Source: Histomonas meleagridis (lineage: Eukaryota > Parabasalia > Tritrichomonadida > Dientamoebidae). Taken from it: DNA of 64,000 nt. A program made the position numbers and the translations under genes. The notes beneath the pieces are model-generated. The model did not search any database. It was given only the letters and a program-made list of their open reading frames with translations, and was not told the DNA's origin. The stretch is from positions 310,001 to 374,000 of the forward strand of contig WSYJ01000009.1 of NCBI GenBank assembly GCA_020186115.1. Direction: 5' to 3'. This document shows positions 30,805 through 40,216 of the stretch, one piece after another (positions within the stretch are counted from its first letter, which is position 1; every line of letters begins with the position of its first letter).

Positions 30805-30887
30805 AATGTTTATGTAATTAACAGTTATTGTTAAATAATTCACTGAAAACCATTTTAACGAACGTTTAGAAATTTTTCATCCATTTT

Positions 30888-31547
30888 ATGGGCATTGACC
30901 CAAAATTTTCTAGCAATGGAATTATTGGAGTTTTTCATTACTGGAACAGATGGGCTCAAAATGTTGTTTTATTAAGTTATATATGTTTTTCTATTTATTT
31001 AATAACAATTCTTGCTGATAGTTTTTGGAAAAAGGTAATTGGAGCAGGTACTCTTGCATCAGTTATCATTTCTATGATTTTTGCATTTATTTCTCTTGGT
31101 ATGCATATTCTTTTTCAATTTTCAATTTTAAGTCGATTCCAAAATATCATTAAAATTGTATATATTTGCACAAATACAGTCGCATTAATTACATGTGCAA
31201 TAGCAATACCATCATTTTCACCCATTTCATCATTTCGTTATTTTAACGATCTTATTCAATATTCAAATCAAACACAAATGACAGACACTCAAGCTGCAGA
31301 ATTTTATAATCTTACACAAACCAATATATATGCAGTATATCAATATGTACAAAAAAGAACAATTGATGCGAAATTACCAACAGAATCAATATTTACTGTC
31401 TGGTTCACATTGTTCATACTTTATATATCGTGTATTGTGAAATTTCCTGAAAAGCAGGAGGAAGAGCCAAAGCAAAATGAAACGTTTCAAGTTAGCTTTC
31501 ATGAAGAAGAGGAAGAAGAAGAAACTCAAGAAGATGTTAATAATTAA
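30888..31547 (+). CDS. Four-transmembrane protein with acidic tail
   Basis: A 219-residue protein with four hydrophobic segments (VVLLSYICFSIYLITIL, ASVIISMIFAFISLGM, IIKIVYICTNTVALITCAIAI, SIFTVWFTLFILYISCIV). A lumenal or outer loop of about 60 residues carrying N-glycosylation sequons (NQTQ, NLTQ) lies between helices 3 and 4, and a very acidic tail (EEEEEEETQED) ends the protein. It is tetraspanin-like in topology but has no CCG motif. The start is 83 bases from the divergent OSTC ATG, and a shared TTAACGAACGTTTA block lies between. Function unknown. Confidence 0.75.
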   Translation: MGIDPKFSSNGIIGVFHYWNRWAQNVVLLSYICFSIYLITILADSFWKKVIGAGTLASVIISMIFAFISLGMHILFQFSILSRFQNIIKIVYICTNTVALITCAIAIPSFSPISSFRYFNDLIQYSNQTQMTDTQAAEFYNLTQTNIYAVYQYVQKRTIDAKLPTESIFTVWFTLFILYISCIVKFPEKQEEEPKQNETFQVSFHEEEEEEETQEDVNN

Positions 31548-31702
31548 AAGACAAAATATAAAATTCATTTTTATCTTTTAAATTGTTTTGATGCGAATTT
31601 ATGATTTTGTTTCATTAAGTAAAAATTTTGTCAAACAAAGTGATGAATTTAAATTTCTTTAAAAAAAAAATCAAATTCGTAAAAATAATTTCATTTATAT
31701 AT

Positions 31703-34700
31703 TTAATCGGTAACATTTGTGACTGTTCTTTCAACATGCGATGCTGATTGATTCAAAGACGTCCTAAATATTACATTTGCATTACTCCACATGCCTTCTT
31801 TCAAGCTCACAATTATAAACTGTGACTTTTGGAACGATCTTTTCAGCATTTTTCCAATGCTTTGAGTTTGCCCCAAATCAAGTTGTGCATCGACTTCATC
31901 CAAAATGTATAATGGAGCTGGCTTGAACTTAAGTAATGCAAGAATTAGGGCCAGAGCAACCATTGACCTTTGGCCGCCACTTAATTCTTGTAATGATTTT
32001 TGTAAATTTGAAAACGCAACAATTACTTCGAGACCTTCATATATTGTCATTCCATCAGGTGGTGCAAGAGCTGCTGATGTACCAGGGATAATTTGTGATA
32101 CAATATCGTTCAAATCCTTGTTAACACTTTTATGTGTCTTTTCGATTGCTTCATTCTTTTTGATTTCCAATTCTTTAATGACTGACACAATTCCACTTTT
32201 TTCTTTTTCAACTGTTTCTTTCTTTTGAATAAGTGAATTTAATTCATTTTCCGCAAGTTCATACATTGAAATAACACGCTTGTTAACTCTTCCTTCAAGT
32301 TCTTTTTGTTCATCAGTAAGATTTGCAAGTTTTTCTTTGGCTTCTTTTGGATCATAAATTTTGAAATCAAAGTCGGTATGAGGCACCCCGAAAAACCGCT
32401 CTTCCTGTTCAATCCATTCAAAATCTTTTTTCATTTGCTTTAACGTATTCTTGGCATTTTTCTTATTTTCCTTTAAACGTTCGATTTTTTGACTTATTTT
32501 CTTTTTTTGTATTTTTAAATTATTTAATTGCTTTTGAATTTCTTCTTCTTCTTCGATTTTTTTAGAAAGTGTTTCATTCGTTTTACTCATTTCATTTCTT
32601 AATTCATTTAAAGCTGTTTCTTTAATTTCTTTTTCTTTTTCAAGTTCATTTTGTTTTTCAGTTTCATCATCTCTAATTTTTTCATTTTTATCAATTTCAT
32701 TTTCTACATTTTCAAGTTCTTTCTTTAATGTTTGAATTTCTTTTTCAGTTTCACCAATTTCTGCTTTAATTGTTTCTAGTAAATTTGTTTTCTTCGTTTT
32801 ATTCTTTTTAATTTTATCATATTCTTTCTTTATTTCTTTTTGTTGTTTCTCCAATTCATTTACTGTTGAATCTTTATTTTCTTTCCATAACTTTAATTCT
32901 TCTTCTAATTTACCCAATTTTTGTATTGATTCTTCTCTATTTCTTGAACATTCTTCAATTGTATCATTACATTTTTGTAGGAATTGTTCTAATTCTTCTA
33001 ATTGTCTTTTCACGTCATAATAAGTCGAATGATTTAATGCGTCATGTGCAAGTTCTGCTTCATGATTAACTAATTCTCTTTGTTGCTTTAATTCATGGAA
33101 TCTTCGTGATGTTTCATACATGTCTTGTAATTCTTGATCTATTTCTCTAAGTCTTGTAACAATTTCTGTTTCTTGATTCTTTAAATCTCTATATTCAGAC
33201 AACAATAACATTATAGTTCCTTGATTCCTTCGATATCCACCTCTAAGTGTACCTTGTGGATCATAAACATTACCATCTTTAGTAACTGCTTTAGTTTTAA
33301 TTAAATTATCTTGCATAATAGCTCGTGCATCTGCTGATGTATCACAAATAAATGCTTGTTCAAATGCAAATCGAATTGCAGGTTCAATTTCTTTTGGATA
33401 TCGTACTAAATCAATAGCTAATCGTGATGACTTTGCAATATTTCGTGCTCGTTCGACAGCTTCTCTTGGTACTTTATTTGAAATGATTTCTTTTAATGGA
33501 ATTAATGTATAATGTTTTGGTAATTTCCCATTTTTTAATAGTTCTTTTGCTGTTTCTGCATTGTCAACAATTACATTATATAACTTTCCTCCTGCTACAT
33601 TCTCAAGTGCTACATTATATTCATTATCTTTAACTTCAATAAGTCGTACTAATACTCCATAAACTTTACGATTATCAAAACCTGGTGGTGGTGTATATTC
33701 GAAATCAATTCCTACTAATTGACGTTCTTTTTGTTCAATTTGATTACGTACATTTGTAAGTTGTTGCATTAATGAATTACGTTCTTCTGTAATACTTATT
33801 TCATAATTCTCATTAAAGTTTAATAGATTCATTGAATTCTCGATCTCATTAAGTCGTAATAATGCTTGATTACGTTGTTGTTCATTTTCTTCATTTTCTC
33901 TTTGTGATTTTACAAGTTGATTTTGAAGTTCAGTATGTTTCCGACTATTATGAATTAGTGAATTTTGTGAACTACGAATTTTAACTTCGCAATCTGAAAT
34001 AATTCGTTTCTCTTCTTCAATTTGATCAGTAAGTGAAGAGCCATCGTTTTCATTTGCTATGCCAACATTAACTGATGAAATTCGATTTTCGATTTGTTTC
34101 ATTTTTTCTTTAATGCTACTAAGGTTACTAGATATATCTTTAACTTCTGAAACAACTGTATCGCGTTGATTAATAGCTTTCGATAATGTTTCTTCTGATG
34201 TTTCGATTTGTTCTTGAACTTTTGAATGCTTTTCTTGATAACGTTCAACTTCATAACTTGCTTGAGTAGCAAGCGCTTTAGCTTTGGCAATTTGGGTTTC
34301 ATATTGGTTGATTTCTTTGTCAAGTTCTGCAAATTTACCTTTTTCATTCCCTTCTTTGACTTCAGTTAATTCTTTGATTTCAACTTTCAATGTTTCCATC
34401 CGTTTTTTGGCTTCTTCCTCTGATTCATTTGCTTTGGCTTCTTTTTCTGTAGCTTTTTTGAGCATTTGAACTCCATTTTTGATGGTTTTTTCACATTCTT
34501 TATAATCATATGCAATAACCCATCTTTTAAGTCTTTCACTTTCACTCCTCATTGATGCCCATCGATTATATTCATCTCTTTCATGTTGTAATTTTTCAAG
34601 ATTAGGTATGAGATTTTCATTAATTATTTTGTCAATTTCATCAAGCTGTCGTTGTTTTCTTTCTAAAGTCTTGAGTGAATCTTCTTTTTTGTCTTCGAAC

Positions 34701-35218
34701 ATACGAATTCCTGCGGCTTCTTCAATTAAGCCAAGAATTTCATTGGGCTTCATATTAAGAACTTCTGTAATTCTACCTTGCATAATCAAGAAATGAGGAT
34801 TATTTACATTCAGCTGAACTGAATGAAACAAATTTTGAACTCTTTGTTGATTTGCATTATGTCCATTAATTGCATATTTTGAAACAGAACCTGACGTAAT
34901 AGTTCTTGATACTTGAATACGATCAAATTGTTCATACCCAACCGGACTCATTGCTTTGTTTTCATTATTAAATACAATTTCTACAGATGCTTTTGTAACA
35001 CCAGATTGACCATAGCCAAAAATAAGTTCTTGTAATGTTGAAGCTCGAAGATGTGTTAAATTACTAATTCCAAGAACAAAACAAATTGCATCAAGAATGT
35101 TTGATTTTCCACTTCCATTAGGTCCTGTAATAGCATTGAAGTATCTGTCAAAACCATCGATGATTGTACAATCTCTGTATGTCTTAAAACCATTGATGGT
35201 CAAGCTTTCTACAAACAT
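31703..35218 (-). CDS. SMC2: Condensin ATPase subunit SMC2
   Basis: An 1171-residue SMC protein. Walker A is GPNGSGKSN (32-40) in a head that also has NNPHFLIMQGRITEVLNMKP and EEAAGIRMFE, the exact SMC2 signatures. Two coiled-coil arms (about 170-500 and 670-1010) flank a hinge (about 510-660, beginning PPPGFDNRKVYGVL). The C-terminal head has the ABC signature LQELSGGQRS and Walker B LYILDEVDAQLDL. Length and order match SMC2 in other eukaryotes. With SMC4 it forms the condensin motor that compacts mitotic chromosomes. The start ATG is at 35216-35218, preceded by ACCGTTTA; the stop is TAAA. Confidence 0.96.
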   Translation of the reverse strand: MFVESLTINGFKTYRDCTIIDGFDRYFNAITGPNGSGKSNILDAICFVLGISNLTHLRASTLQELIFGYGQSGVTKASVEIVFNNENKAMSPVGYEQFDRIQVSRTITSGSVSKYAINGHNANQQRVQNLFHSVQLNVNNPHFLIMQGRITEVLNMKPNEILGLIEEAAGIRMFEDKKEDSLKTLERKQRQLDEIDKIINENLIPNLEKLQHERDEYNRWASMRSESERLKRWVIAYDYKECEKTIKNGVQMLKKATEKEAKANESEEEAKKRMETLKVEIKELTEVKEGNEKGKFAELDKEINQYETQIAKAKALATQASYEVERYQEKHSKVQEQIETSEETLSKAINQRDTVVSEVKDISSNLSSIKEKMKQIENRISSVNVGIANENDGSSLTDQIEEEKRIISDCEVKIRSSQNSLIHNSRKHTELQNQLVKSQRENEENEQQRNQALLRLNEIENSMNLLNFNENYEISITEERNSLMQQLTNVRNQIEQKERQLVGIDFEYTPPPGFDNRKVYGVLVRLIEVKDNEYNVALENVAGGKLYNVIVDNAETAKELLKNGKLPKHYTLIPLKEIISNKVPREAVERARNIAKSSRLAIDLVRYPKEIEPAIRFAFEQAFICDTSADARAIMQDNLIKTKAVTKDGNVYDPQGTLRGGYRRNQGTIMLLLSEYRDLKNQETEIVTRLREIDQELQDMYETSRRFHELKQQRELVNHEAELAHDALNHSTYYDVKRQLEELEQFLQKCNDTIEECSRNREESIQKLGKLEEELKLWKENKDSTVNELEKQQKEIKKEYDKIKKNKTKKTNLLETIKAEIGETEKEIQTLKKELENVENEIDKNEKIRDDETEKQNELEKEKEIKETALNELRNEMSKTNETLSKKIEEEEEIQKQLNNLKIQKKKISQKIERLKENKKNAKNTLKQMKKDFEWIEQEERFFGVPHTDFDFKIYDPKEAKEKLANLTDEQKELEGRVNKRVISMYELAENELNSLIQKKETVEKEKSGIVSVIKELEIKKNEAIEKTHKSVNKDLNDIVSQIIPGTSAALAPPDGMTIYEGLEVIVAFSNLQKSLQELSGGQRSMVALALILALLKFKPAPLYILDEVDAQLDLGQTQSIGKMLKRSFQKSQFIIVSLKEGMWSNANVIFRTSLNQSASHVERTVTNVTD

Positions 35219-35320
35219 CTCGAATTAATAAACGGTATCAGACATGTGATATTAAAAAATACCAAAAAAGAAAAACGTTTATTTTGGTGTAAAACCGACC
35301 AAACATAGTCAACTTATTAA

Positions 35321-36841
35321 ATGTCCGAATCCAAAGTTCATATCGATGTGACCATTTTAATCAGAAAAAAGCAACGTCTTTATGGCGTACCAAATGGAGA
35401 GTTCCTTCGCTATGCACAGTATTGTACTCGTCGTATTGCACGTCTTACCAAACTTCTTCGAAAGAATCCCGAAGTTGAAGGCATGAAAGGACCTAAATTT
35501 GATTTATCTCCAGAAAAAAATCAAAATTTGGAACATATGGAAATTGTTATTTACAATGCAGAACGTGCCTATGCAAGATATAGATATTTAAAGAACACAG
35601 CTGAAGGTAACGCACGCCGTAATGCTCATGCACTTCGCCGTCTTATCAAATGTCAAAAACTTTGGCAACAAGCACATGATTGTGCTGTTGCATTTTGCAC
35701 GCAAAGAACACAACTTGAAATTGATGCATTCCAAAACAATGCTAAAGCTACTCTCCAACTTGAAAAAGGTGAATGGGCTAATGCACTTGACACATTTACA
35801 CAAGTATCCGAAGTCTTTACTGAAATTATGAATTCATCCACAGATACAACGCTTAAATCCTACTGCAATGACATTGTTAATGACATTGAACCTCTTCTTG
35901 AGTTCTGTCGTTTCAATCTTGGACAATCTGCCAGCACACATATCAATGCTGAATTACGAGAAAAAGTTCGTGGTATGTTTTCCATAGACACGGAGAAAAC
36001 CGCAAGTGTTAGGCGTATTACAGAGCTCAAATGGCATGGTAAAACAGTATCAATTGTTCATGATGGATTATGTCACAAGCTAGCCACAGTTGCCGATCTC
36101 GTTGAAGACTCCAACAGGGAGGACATTGATTATGATTTCCGTATGACTATCTTTGACCGCCTCATTGCCGAATCGCACGGCGTTCGTCAACTTGTCAAAT
36201 CGATATCACAAAAAAGTGACAGCGAAGATCTTCGAACGATAGACTATTACTTAATGTGGAATTCATTTATTGCCACGATAGCACGATCACAGCTATTACT
36301 TGATTCACTTACTAAGCCATCAGAACGTGCTGAATTTGCATCTCGTACATATTCACGTATCCAAGAAGTTAAGAACCAATTCGATAATGACCCCGCAGTC
36401 ATGAGCCTTGAAATGATATGGCGCGCGCTCAAAGTAATGAATATTGCGTTGACCAAAATCGGGCCCGAGTCAGCATGTCTTCTTGATCGCGCGAGTTCAT
36501 ATTGCGGAAATGCAGTTTCGACAATTACATCCGAAAACGTAACCGATCCTCCGTACTTAAGAAAGTACGCAAACGATTTACTGATGAAAATAAGGAAGGC
36601 GAAGATCGAAGCGATCGTTGCAATGACAAATGATAAGAAGAATGACGGCGTGGAAGAGAAACTGTTTGTCGAGGACACCGAAAGCTTCGCGCCATGCAAG
36701 CAGCTCGTCGAAATGCCGCCGAAGCCAAGGACAATCACGCCGAAGGGAATGATATTCGACCTCATCGGAGACTACTTGGAATACCCGAGTCTGGAAAGTA
36801 AGTTCAAGAAGAGTTGGGCAAACAGACTTAAGTTTTGGTAA
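35321..36841 (+). CDS. SRP68: Signal recognition particle subunit SRP68
   Basis: A 506-residue protein. The N-terminal RNA-binding domain is recognisable: RLYGVPNGEFLRYAQYC, TRRIARLTKLLRK, then NAERAYARYRYLKN and the basic NARRNAHALRRLIK, with EKGEWANALDTF as in SRP68. The middle is TPR-like. The C-terminus ends KGMIFDLIGDYLEYPS, the motif seen near the SRP72-binding end. It is shorter than human SRP68 (627). SRP68/72 helps SRP recognise signal peptides and pause translation in the cytosol. Codon use becomes noticeably GC-rich in the last 400 bases. The stop is TAAAA. Confidence 0.9.
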   Translation: MSESKVHIDVTILIRKKQRLYGVPNGEFLRYAQYCTRRIARLTKLLRKNPEVEGMKGPKFDLSPEKNQNLEHMEIVIYNAERAYARYRYLKNTAEGNARRNAHALRRLIKCQKLWQQAHDCAVAFCTQRTQLEIDAFQNNAKATLQLEKGEWANALDTFTQVSEVFTEIMNSSTDTTLKSYCNDIVNDIEPLLEFCRFNLGQSASTHINAELREKVRGMFSIDTEKTASVRRITELKWHGKTVSIVHDGLCHKLATVADLVEDSNREDIDYDFRMTIFDRLIAESHGVRQLVKSISQKSDSEDLRTIDYYLMWNSFIATIARSQLLLDSLTKPSERAEFASRTYSRIQEVKNQFDNDPAVMSLEMIWRALKVMNIALTKIGPESACLLDRASSYCGNAVSTITSENVTDPPYLRKYANDLLMKIRKAKIEAIVAMTNDKKNDGVEEKLFVEDTESFAPCKQLVEMPPKPRTITPKGMIFDLIGDYLEYPSLESKFKKSWANRLKFW

Positions 36842-37321
36842 AAGATTTCCTAACAATGTAACGAATTTGATTGTGTGCAATATGAAATTTTGTTTGTTCA
36901 TTTCTTTATTTTTATTGGGTGCGTTTCAATGGATTAATATGTAACTCAGGTCATTTTTATACTTATAAATAGATAAATCAATGGAACACTAATTTTTTTT
37001 TATTAGTAAAGAATAAATTATGTAGTAAAAACGTATAAATTGTGCAAATTGGTGTAAAAATAACCACAAAAAACGGTTAAGAATTTTCACACGATAATTC
37101 AAAGGTGGCCGTTTGATGATAATCGCAACTGTAGTAACAAAAAAATTATTCGATAGCTAAAGGGCTTATGTCTATTTTCATACTTACATTTGTGTGTCAA
37201 TTTAGCCAAGTTAAATGTGATAATTTAAGTCATTATTCTTATAAATTTCAGACCAAACAATTACACAATTGTCACATGAACTACGAAATATTAGATAAAC
37301 CCGAATTAATTAATTAAAAAA
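36842..37321. other. Gene-free interval with an orphan M3 box
   Basis: No coding potential seen. A perfect M3 octamer AACGGTTA lies at 37072-37079 on the plus strand with no ATG-initiated gene behind it; the next 180 bases could hold a small non-coding RNA, but I recognise none. Confidence 0.4.
37316..37321 (-). terminator. Pol III oligo-T terminator of the tRNA
   Basis: Six consecutive T on the minus strand immediately after the tRNA-Gly discriminator base. Confidence 0.85.
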
Positions 37322-37392
37322 TGCATCGCCCGGGAATCGGACCCGGACCCCCAGCTTGGCAAGCTGAAATTCTACCATTAGACCAGCGATGC
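37322..37392 (-). tRNA. tRNA-Gly (GCC)
   Basis: The minus strand folds as a full cloverleaf of 71 nt. The acceptor stem is GCATCGC/GCGATGC with discriminator A, the D arm contains TGGTCTAATGGTAGA, the anticodon stem CAGC/GCTG closes loop TTGCCAA with anticodon GCC, and the T arm is CCGGG-TCCGATT-CCCGG. The A and B box promoter elements are present inside. Six T residues directly follow the 3' end as a Pol III terminator (37316-37321). No intron and no encoded CCA. Confidence 0.97.
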
Positions 37393-37893
37393 TGACAAAT
37401 TCTTACAATTATTATATTACATCATTATATTTGAGGGTTTTTTTATGATATTTTTCAGGGACTAGATTTAGGTCAAAATGTGTTAATTATATCTATCACT
37501 CCACACATTCATTAACTGTGCAAAATGTCATCCATCTTCCGAGGTTGTGCTTGAAAAAGTAAAAATTTTGATATCATGTTACAACAATTATTATATTTAA
37601 ATTCCAATTTTCGTTTGTTTAATAATGTTTTAGGAAACGATTTATGTAGAGAAACATTTCAAACTACTACAAAACCATTAACTTATGGTATTTTATTGAT
37701 ACCAAATATAAAAAGCCAAATATCATATTTTAAAAATATATATACTAAATATTTTTATTCGAGATTTTTGTTTGTTTCTAATTTTATAAGTTTCCCAAAA
37801 AAATTTGGATTATTATTTCTAATTCTTATTTATAATTTTCTTACCAAATATATACCAAATAAAAGGAAAGATGATTTTAAATATATTTCGTTA

Positions 37894-39477
37894 ATGTTTA
37901 TTTTATTTATGATAAATTCATTTCAACTTTCTTATGTTGAACCAAGTAATACATTAATATTAAATAATGCTCTTGATTTTTCAAGTATTTACAAAGATTA
38001 TCAAAATTTTGCACAAAATTTAATCATTGAAGGAATCACCACGATACCAGATGGTGCTTTTGCTGATTGGATTATGTTATATTCTGTTAAAGTTGGCAAT
38101 GTGGTTTATACAGTTGAACAAAATGCGTTTGCAAGGTGTTCTAAATTAGAAATTGTTATATTTGAAGAAGATCTTAAAACAATTGGTAATTATGTATTTC
38201 AAAATTGTATTAATTTAATTAATATAACAATTCCAAAATCAGTTGAATCAATATCATTAAACCCTTTTTTGAATTGTTCAGGACTTCAATTTATTGAAGT
38301 TTCCAATGAAAATTTATATTATTCCAATTATGAAAATGATGGAATTTTATATGATAAAAATATAACAAAATTAATTAGTTATCCTCCAGCTAATTTAACA
38401 AATTTGCTTACAATATCAAAAACAGTTATATCAATCGAACAAAGAGCAGTTCAAATATGTAACAATTTAATAACAGTTATCATTGGAGAAAATGTTAAAA
38501 CAATTGGAGCATTTGCATTTTATTCATGTGGCAATTTAAGTACAATTATTATTGGACAAAATGTTGTATCAATTTTTGATTTTGCTTTTTCTTATTGTAA
38601 TTCACTTGAATGTATATACTTTAATGGTAATAATGAACCAATAATTTTCGAAAATGTATTTTCTGATATTAATAACTTATATGTAATGGTGCCTTTAACA
38701 TATAATGAAGAAAAATTTGGTGATTTTCCTGTTATAAAGGGAACAACAATCGAAGAATGCATTTTACCAACATATATATTTTTTCAATCTTATACATTCA
38801 CTAATTCAAATACATTTATTAAATCAAAATCATTTACTAATTCAAATACATTTGATAAAACAAATACACTCACTATATCAAATGCATTTACAAATTCAAA
38901 TACATTTGCCAAATCAAACGAATTTACTAAATCAAACACATGTACTAAATCAAGTACATATTCGCAATACAATGTCAATACTCAATTGCTTTCGAATGCA
39001 ATATTAATTAATACGTATACGTTAACTTGTTCATTATTATTTTCATATTTTCCTTCGATAATAAATTTAATATATTCAAAAAGTTTTATAATTTCAAATA
39101 TTGGCACAACAAATACATATATTCAAACTATGATTATTTATTATGATTATACAATTGTTATTTATTCATTTTATCAAAGTTATTATTATAATTATTTCTC
39201 AATTTATTTTCTAAATGAATCACAGCCAAATAATGACAAAACGATTATCATCATAATTTGTGTTATAATTATAGTTATTATAATTGTGGTTTTACTTGTT
39301 ATTGTTTTTATTAAAATTTCCAAAAAGAAGCAAAACAAAAAAGAAGAAACAAGTAATACAGAGCCAAATGAAACTGAAACAATGAATACATTCCTAACAG
39401 GATTTTCTACCAAAAATATTGCAGAAGACCCTTTTGCAATTGATTTCAAAGAAGAAAAATTTGATGTTCAGATATAA
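37894..39477 (+). CDS. BspA-like LRR surface protein with hexapeptide stalk and membrane anchor
   Basis: From ATG 37894 the protein has 527 residues: a signal peptide (MFILFMINSFQLSY), about ten LRR_5 units (for example TTIPDGAFADWI, AFARCSKLEIVIF, VKTIGAFAFYSCGNL), ten hexapeptide units of the form xF(T/N/K)xSN (38794-38973), and a Tyr/Ile-rich region (YYDYTIVIYSFYQSYYY). A strong transmembrane helix (IIIIICVIIIVIIIVVLLV) and a cytoplasmic tail of about 60 residues, Lys-rich then acidic (ending KEEKFDVQI), complete it. The frame is also open for 106 codons upstream (to ATG 37576), but those residues precede the signal peptide, so I prefer the internal ATG. Likely a surface adhesin; the stalk would hold the LRR head away from the membrane. 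Confidence 0.85.
   Translation: MFILFMINSFQLSYVEPSNTLILNNALDFSSIYKDYQNFAQNLIIEGITTIPDGAFADWIMLYSVKVGNVVYTVEQNAFARCSKLEIVIFEEDLKTIGNYVFQNCINLINITIPKSVESISLNPFLNCSGLQFIEVSNENLYYSNYENDGILYDKNITKLISYPPANLTNLLTISKTVISIEQRAVQICNNLITVIIGENVKTIGAFAFYSCGNLSTIIIGQNVVSIFDFAFSYCNSLECIYFNGNNEPIIFENVFSDINNLYVMVPLTYNEEKFGDFPVIKGTTIEECILPTYIFFQSYTFTNSNTFIKSKSFTNSNTFDKTNTLTISNAFTNSNTFAKSNEFTKSNTCTKSSTYSQYNVNTQLLSNAILINTYTLTCSLLFSYFPSIINLIYSKSFIISNIGTTNTYIQTMIIYYDYTIVIYSFYQSYYYNYFSIYFLNESQPNNDKTIIIIICVIIIVIIIVVLLVIVFIKISKKKQNKKEETSNTEPNETETMNTFLTGFSTKNIAEDPFAIDFKEEKFDVQI
38794..38973 (+). repeat. 18-bp / hexapeptide array (10 units)
   Basis: Ten consecutive six-residue units such as TFTNSN, SFTNSN, AFTNSN, TFAKSN and EFTKSN. 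Same unit type as the array at 63532-63801. Confidence 0.9.
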
Positions 39478-40216
39478 TTTTTGTAGTTAAATAAAAATAA
39501 TATTTTGTTTTGGATTTTGTTATTTTAGTGAAGTTTTTTGTGTGGCTTATAAATTTTAATCACCAAAAAAACGTTATTGATTGATTTAATTCTTTGATTA
39601 TTTATGAAACTTCTTCAAGTAATTTATATAATATAGTATAATAATGTTAAAAATATGAATTAATTTTTTTAAAAAAATATAATTGAAATAATCTTCCAAC
39701 TTCTTTTAAATGATATATGTAAATATTATAAATTCCTTTATTCATCAAATTCATTATTTTGTATTTTTGATGAAAATATTCATCAAATATTGGAATTTTT
39801 ATCACCTAAACTTTAAAAAAATTGAGTTGTATATGAGGGTTTTTTGCTAATTTACCACCAACTCATGAATACCTTTTGGAAAAAGACCAATGTTCCCCAA
39901 TATGTAAAGGAAATTTTCCGAAAATTAAAATTCTTTTCGGAAATTCTTCTGTTTTCGGAAATGAAATATAATAATCCCACATGTAACACCCACCGAAGCA
40001 CCACCCAGGGTCACCCCCATATACACAAGTAACACTCACAAATTCCTCCCACCAATCCCACATGTAACATAAATACAATTAATCGTTTAGCTCATGCCCG
40101 AACAGAATCACTGCCTATTCGACTCCATTATATAATAAAAGCATAAATGCGAAGAAGTTTCATCGAATCACATATCATTTAATTAAAATATTATTCACTT
40201 TATTTATTTAAAATAT
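39478..40216. repeat. Intergenic region with inverted and direct short repeats and a C-rich strand
   Basis: TTTCCGAAAA (39915-39924) and its inverse TTTTCGGAAA (39934-39943, again at 39952-39961) form a 10-bp inverted repeat. A 16-base direct repeat AATCCCACATGTAACA occurs at 39973-39988 and 40054-40069. The 39970-40060 stretch is C-rich on the plus strand (CACCC, CACCCAGGGTCACCCCC), unlike its AT-rich surroundings. No convincing gene. It may be a remnant of an interspersed repeat. Confidence 0.6.

Noticed and set aside
37576-37893. N-terminal extension of the BspA-stalk gene
   Set aside because: The 106 codons precede an obvious signal peptide at ATG 37894 and look like translated AT-rich upstream sequence; kept only as an alternative start.
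39844-40078. Small frames over the C-rich repeat region
   Set aside because: Cys/Trp/His-rich or Pro/Thr-rich translations follow from base composition of repeats, not from a recognisable protein.
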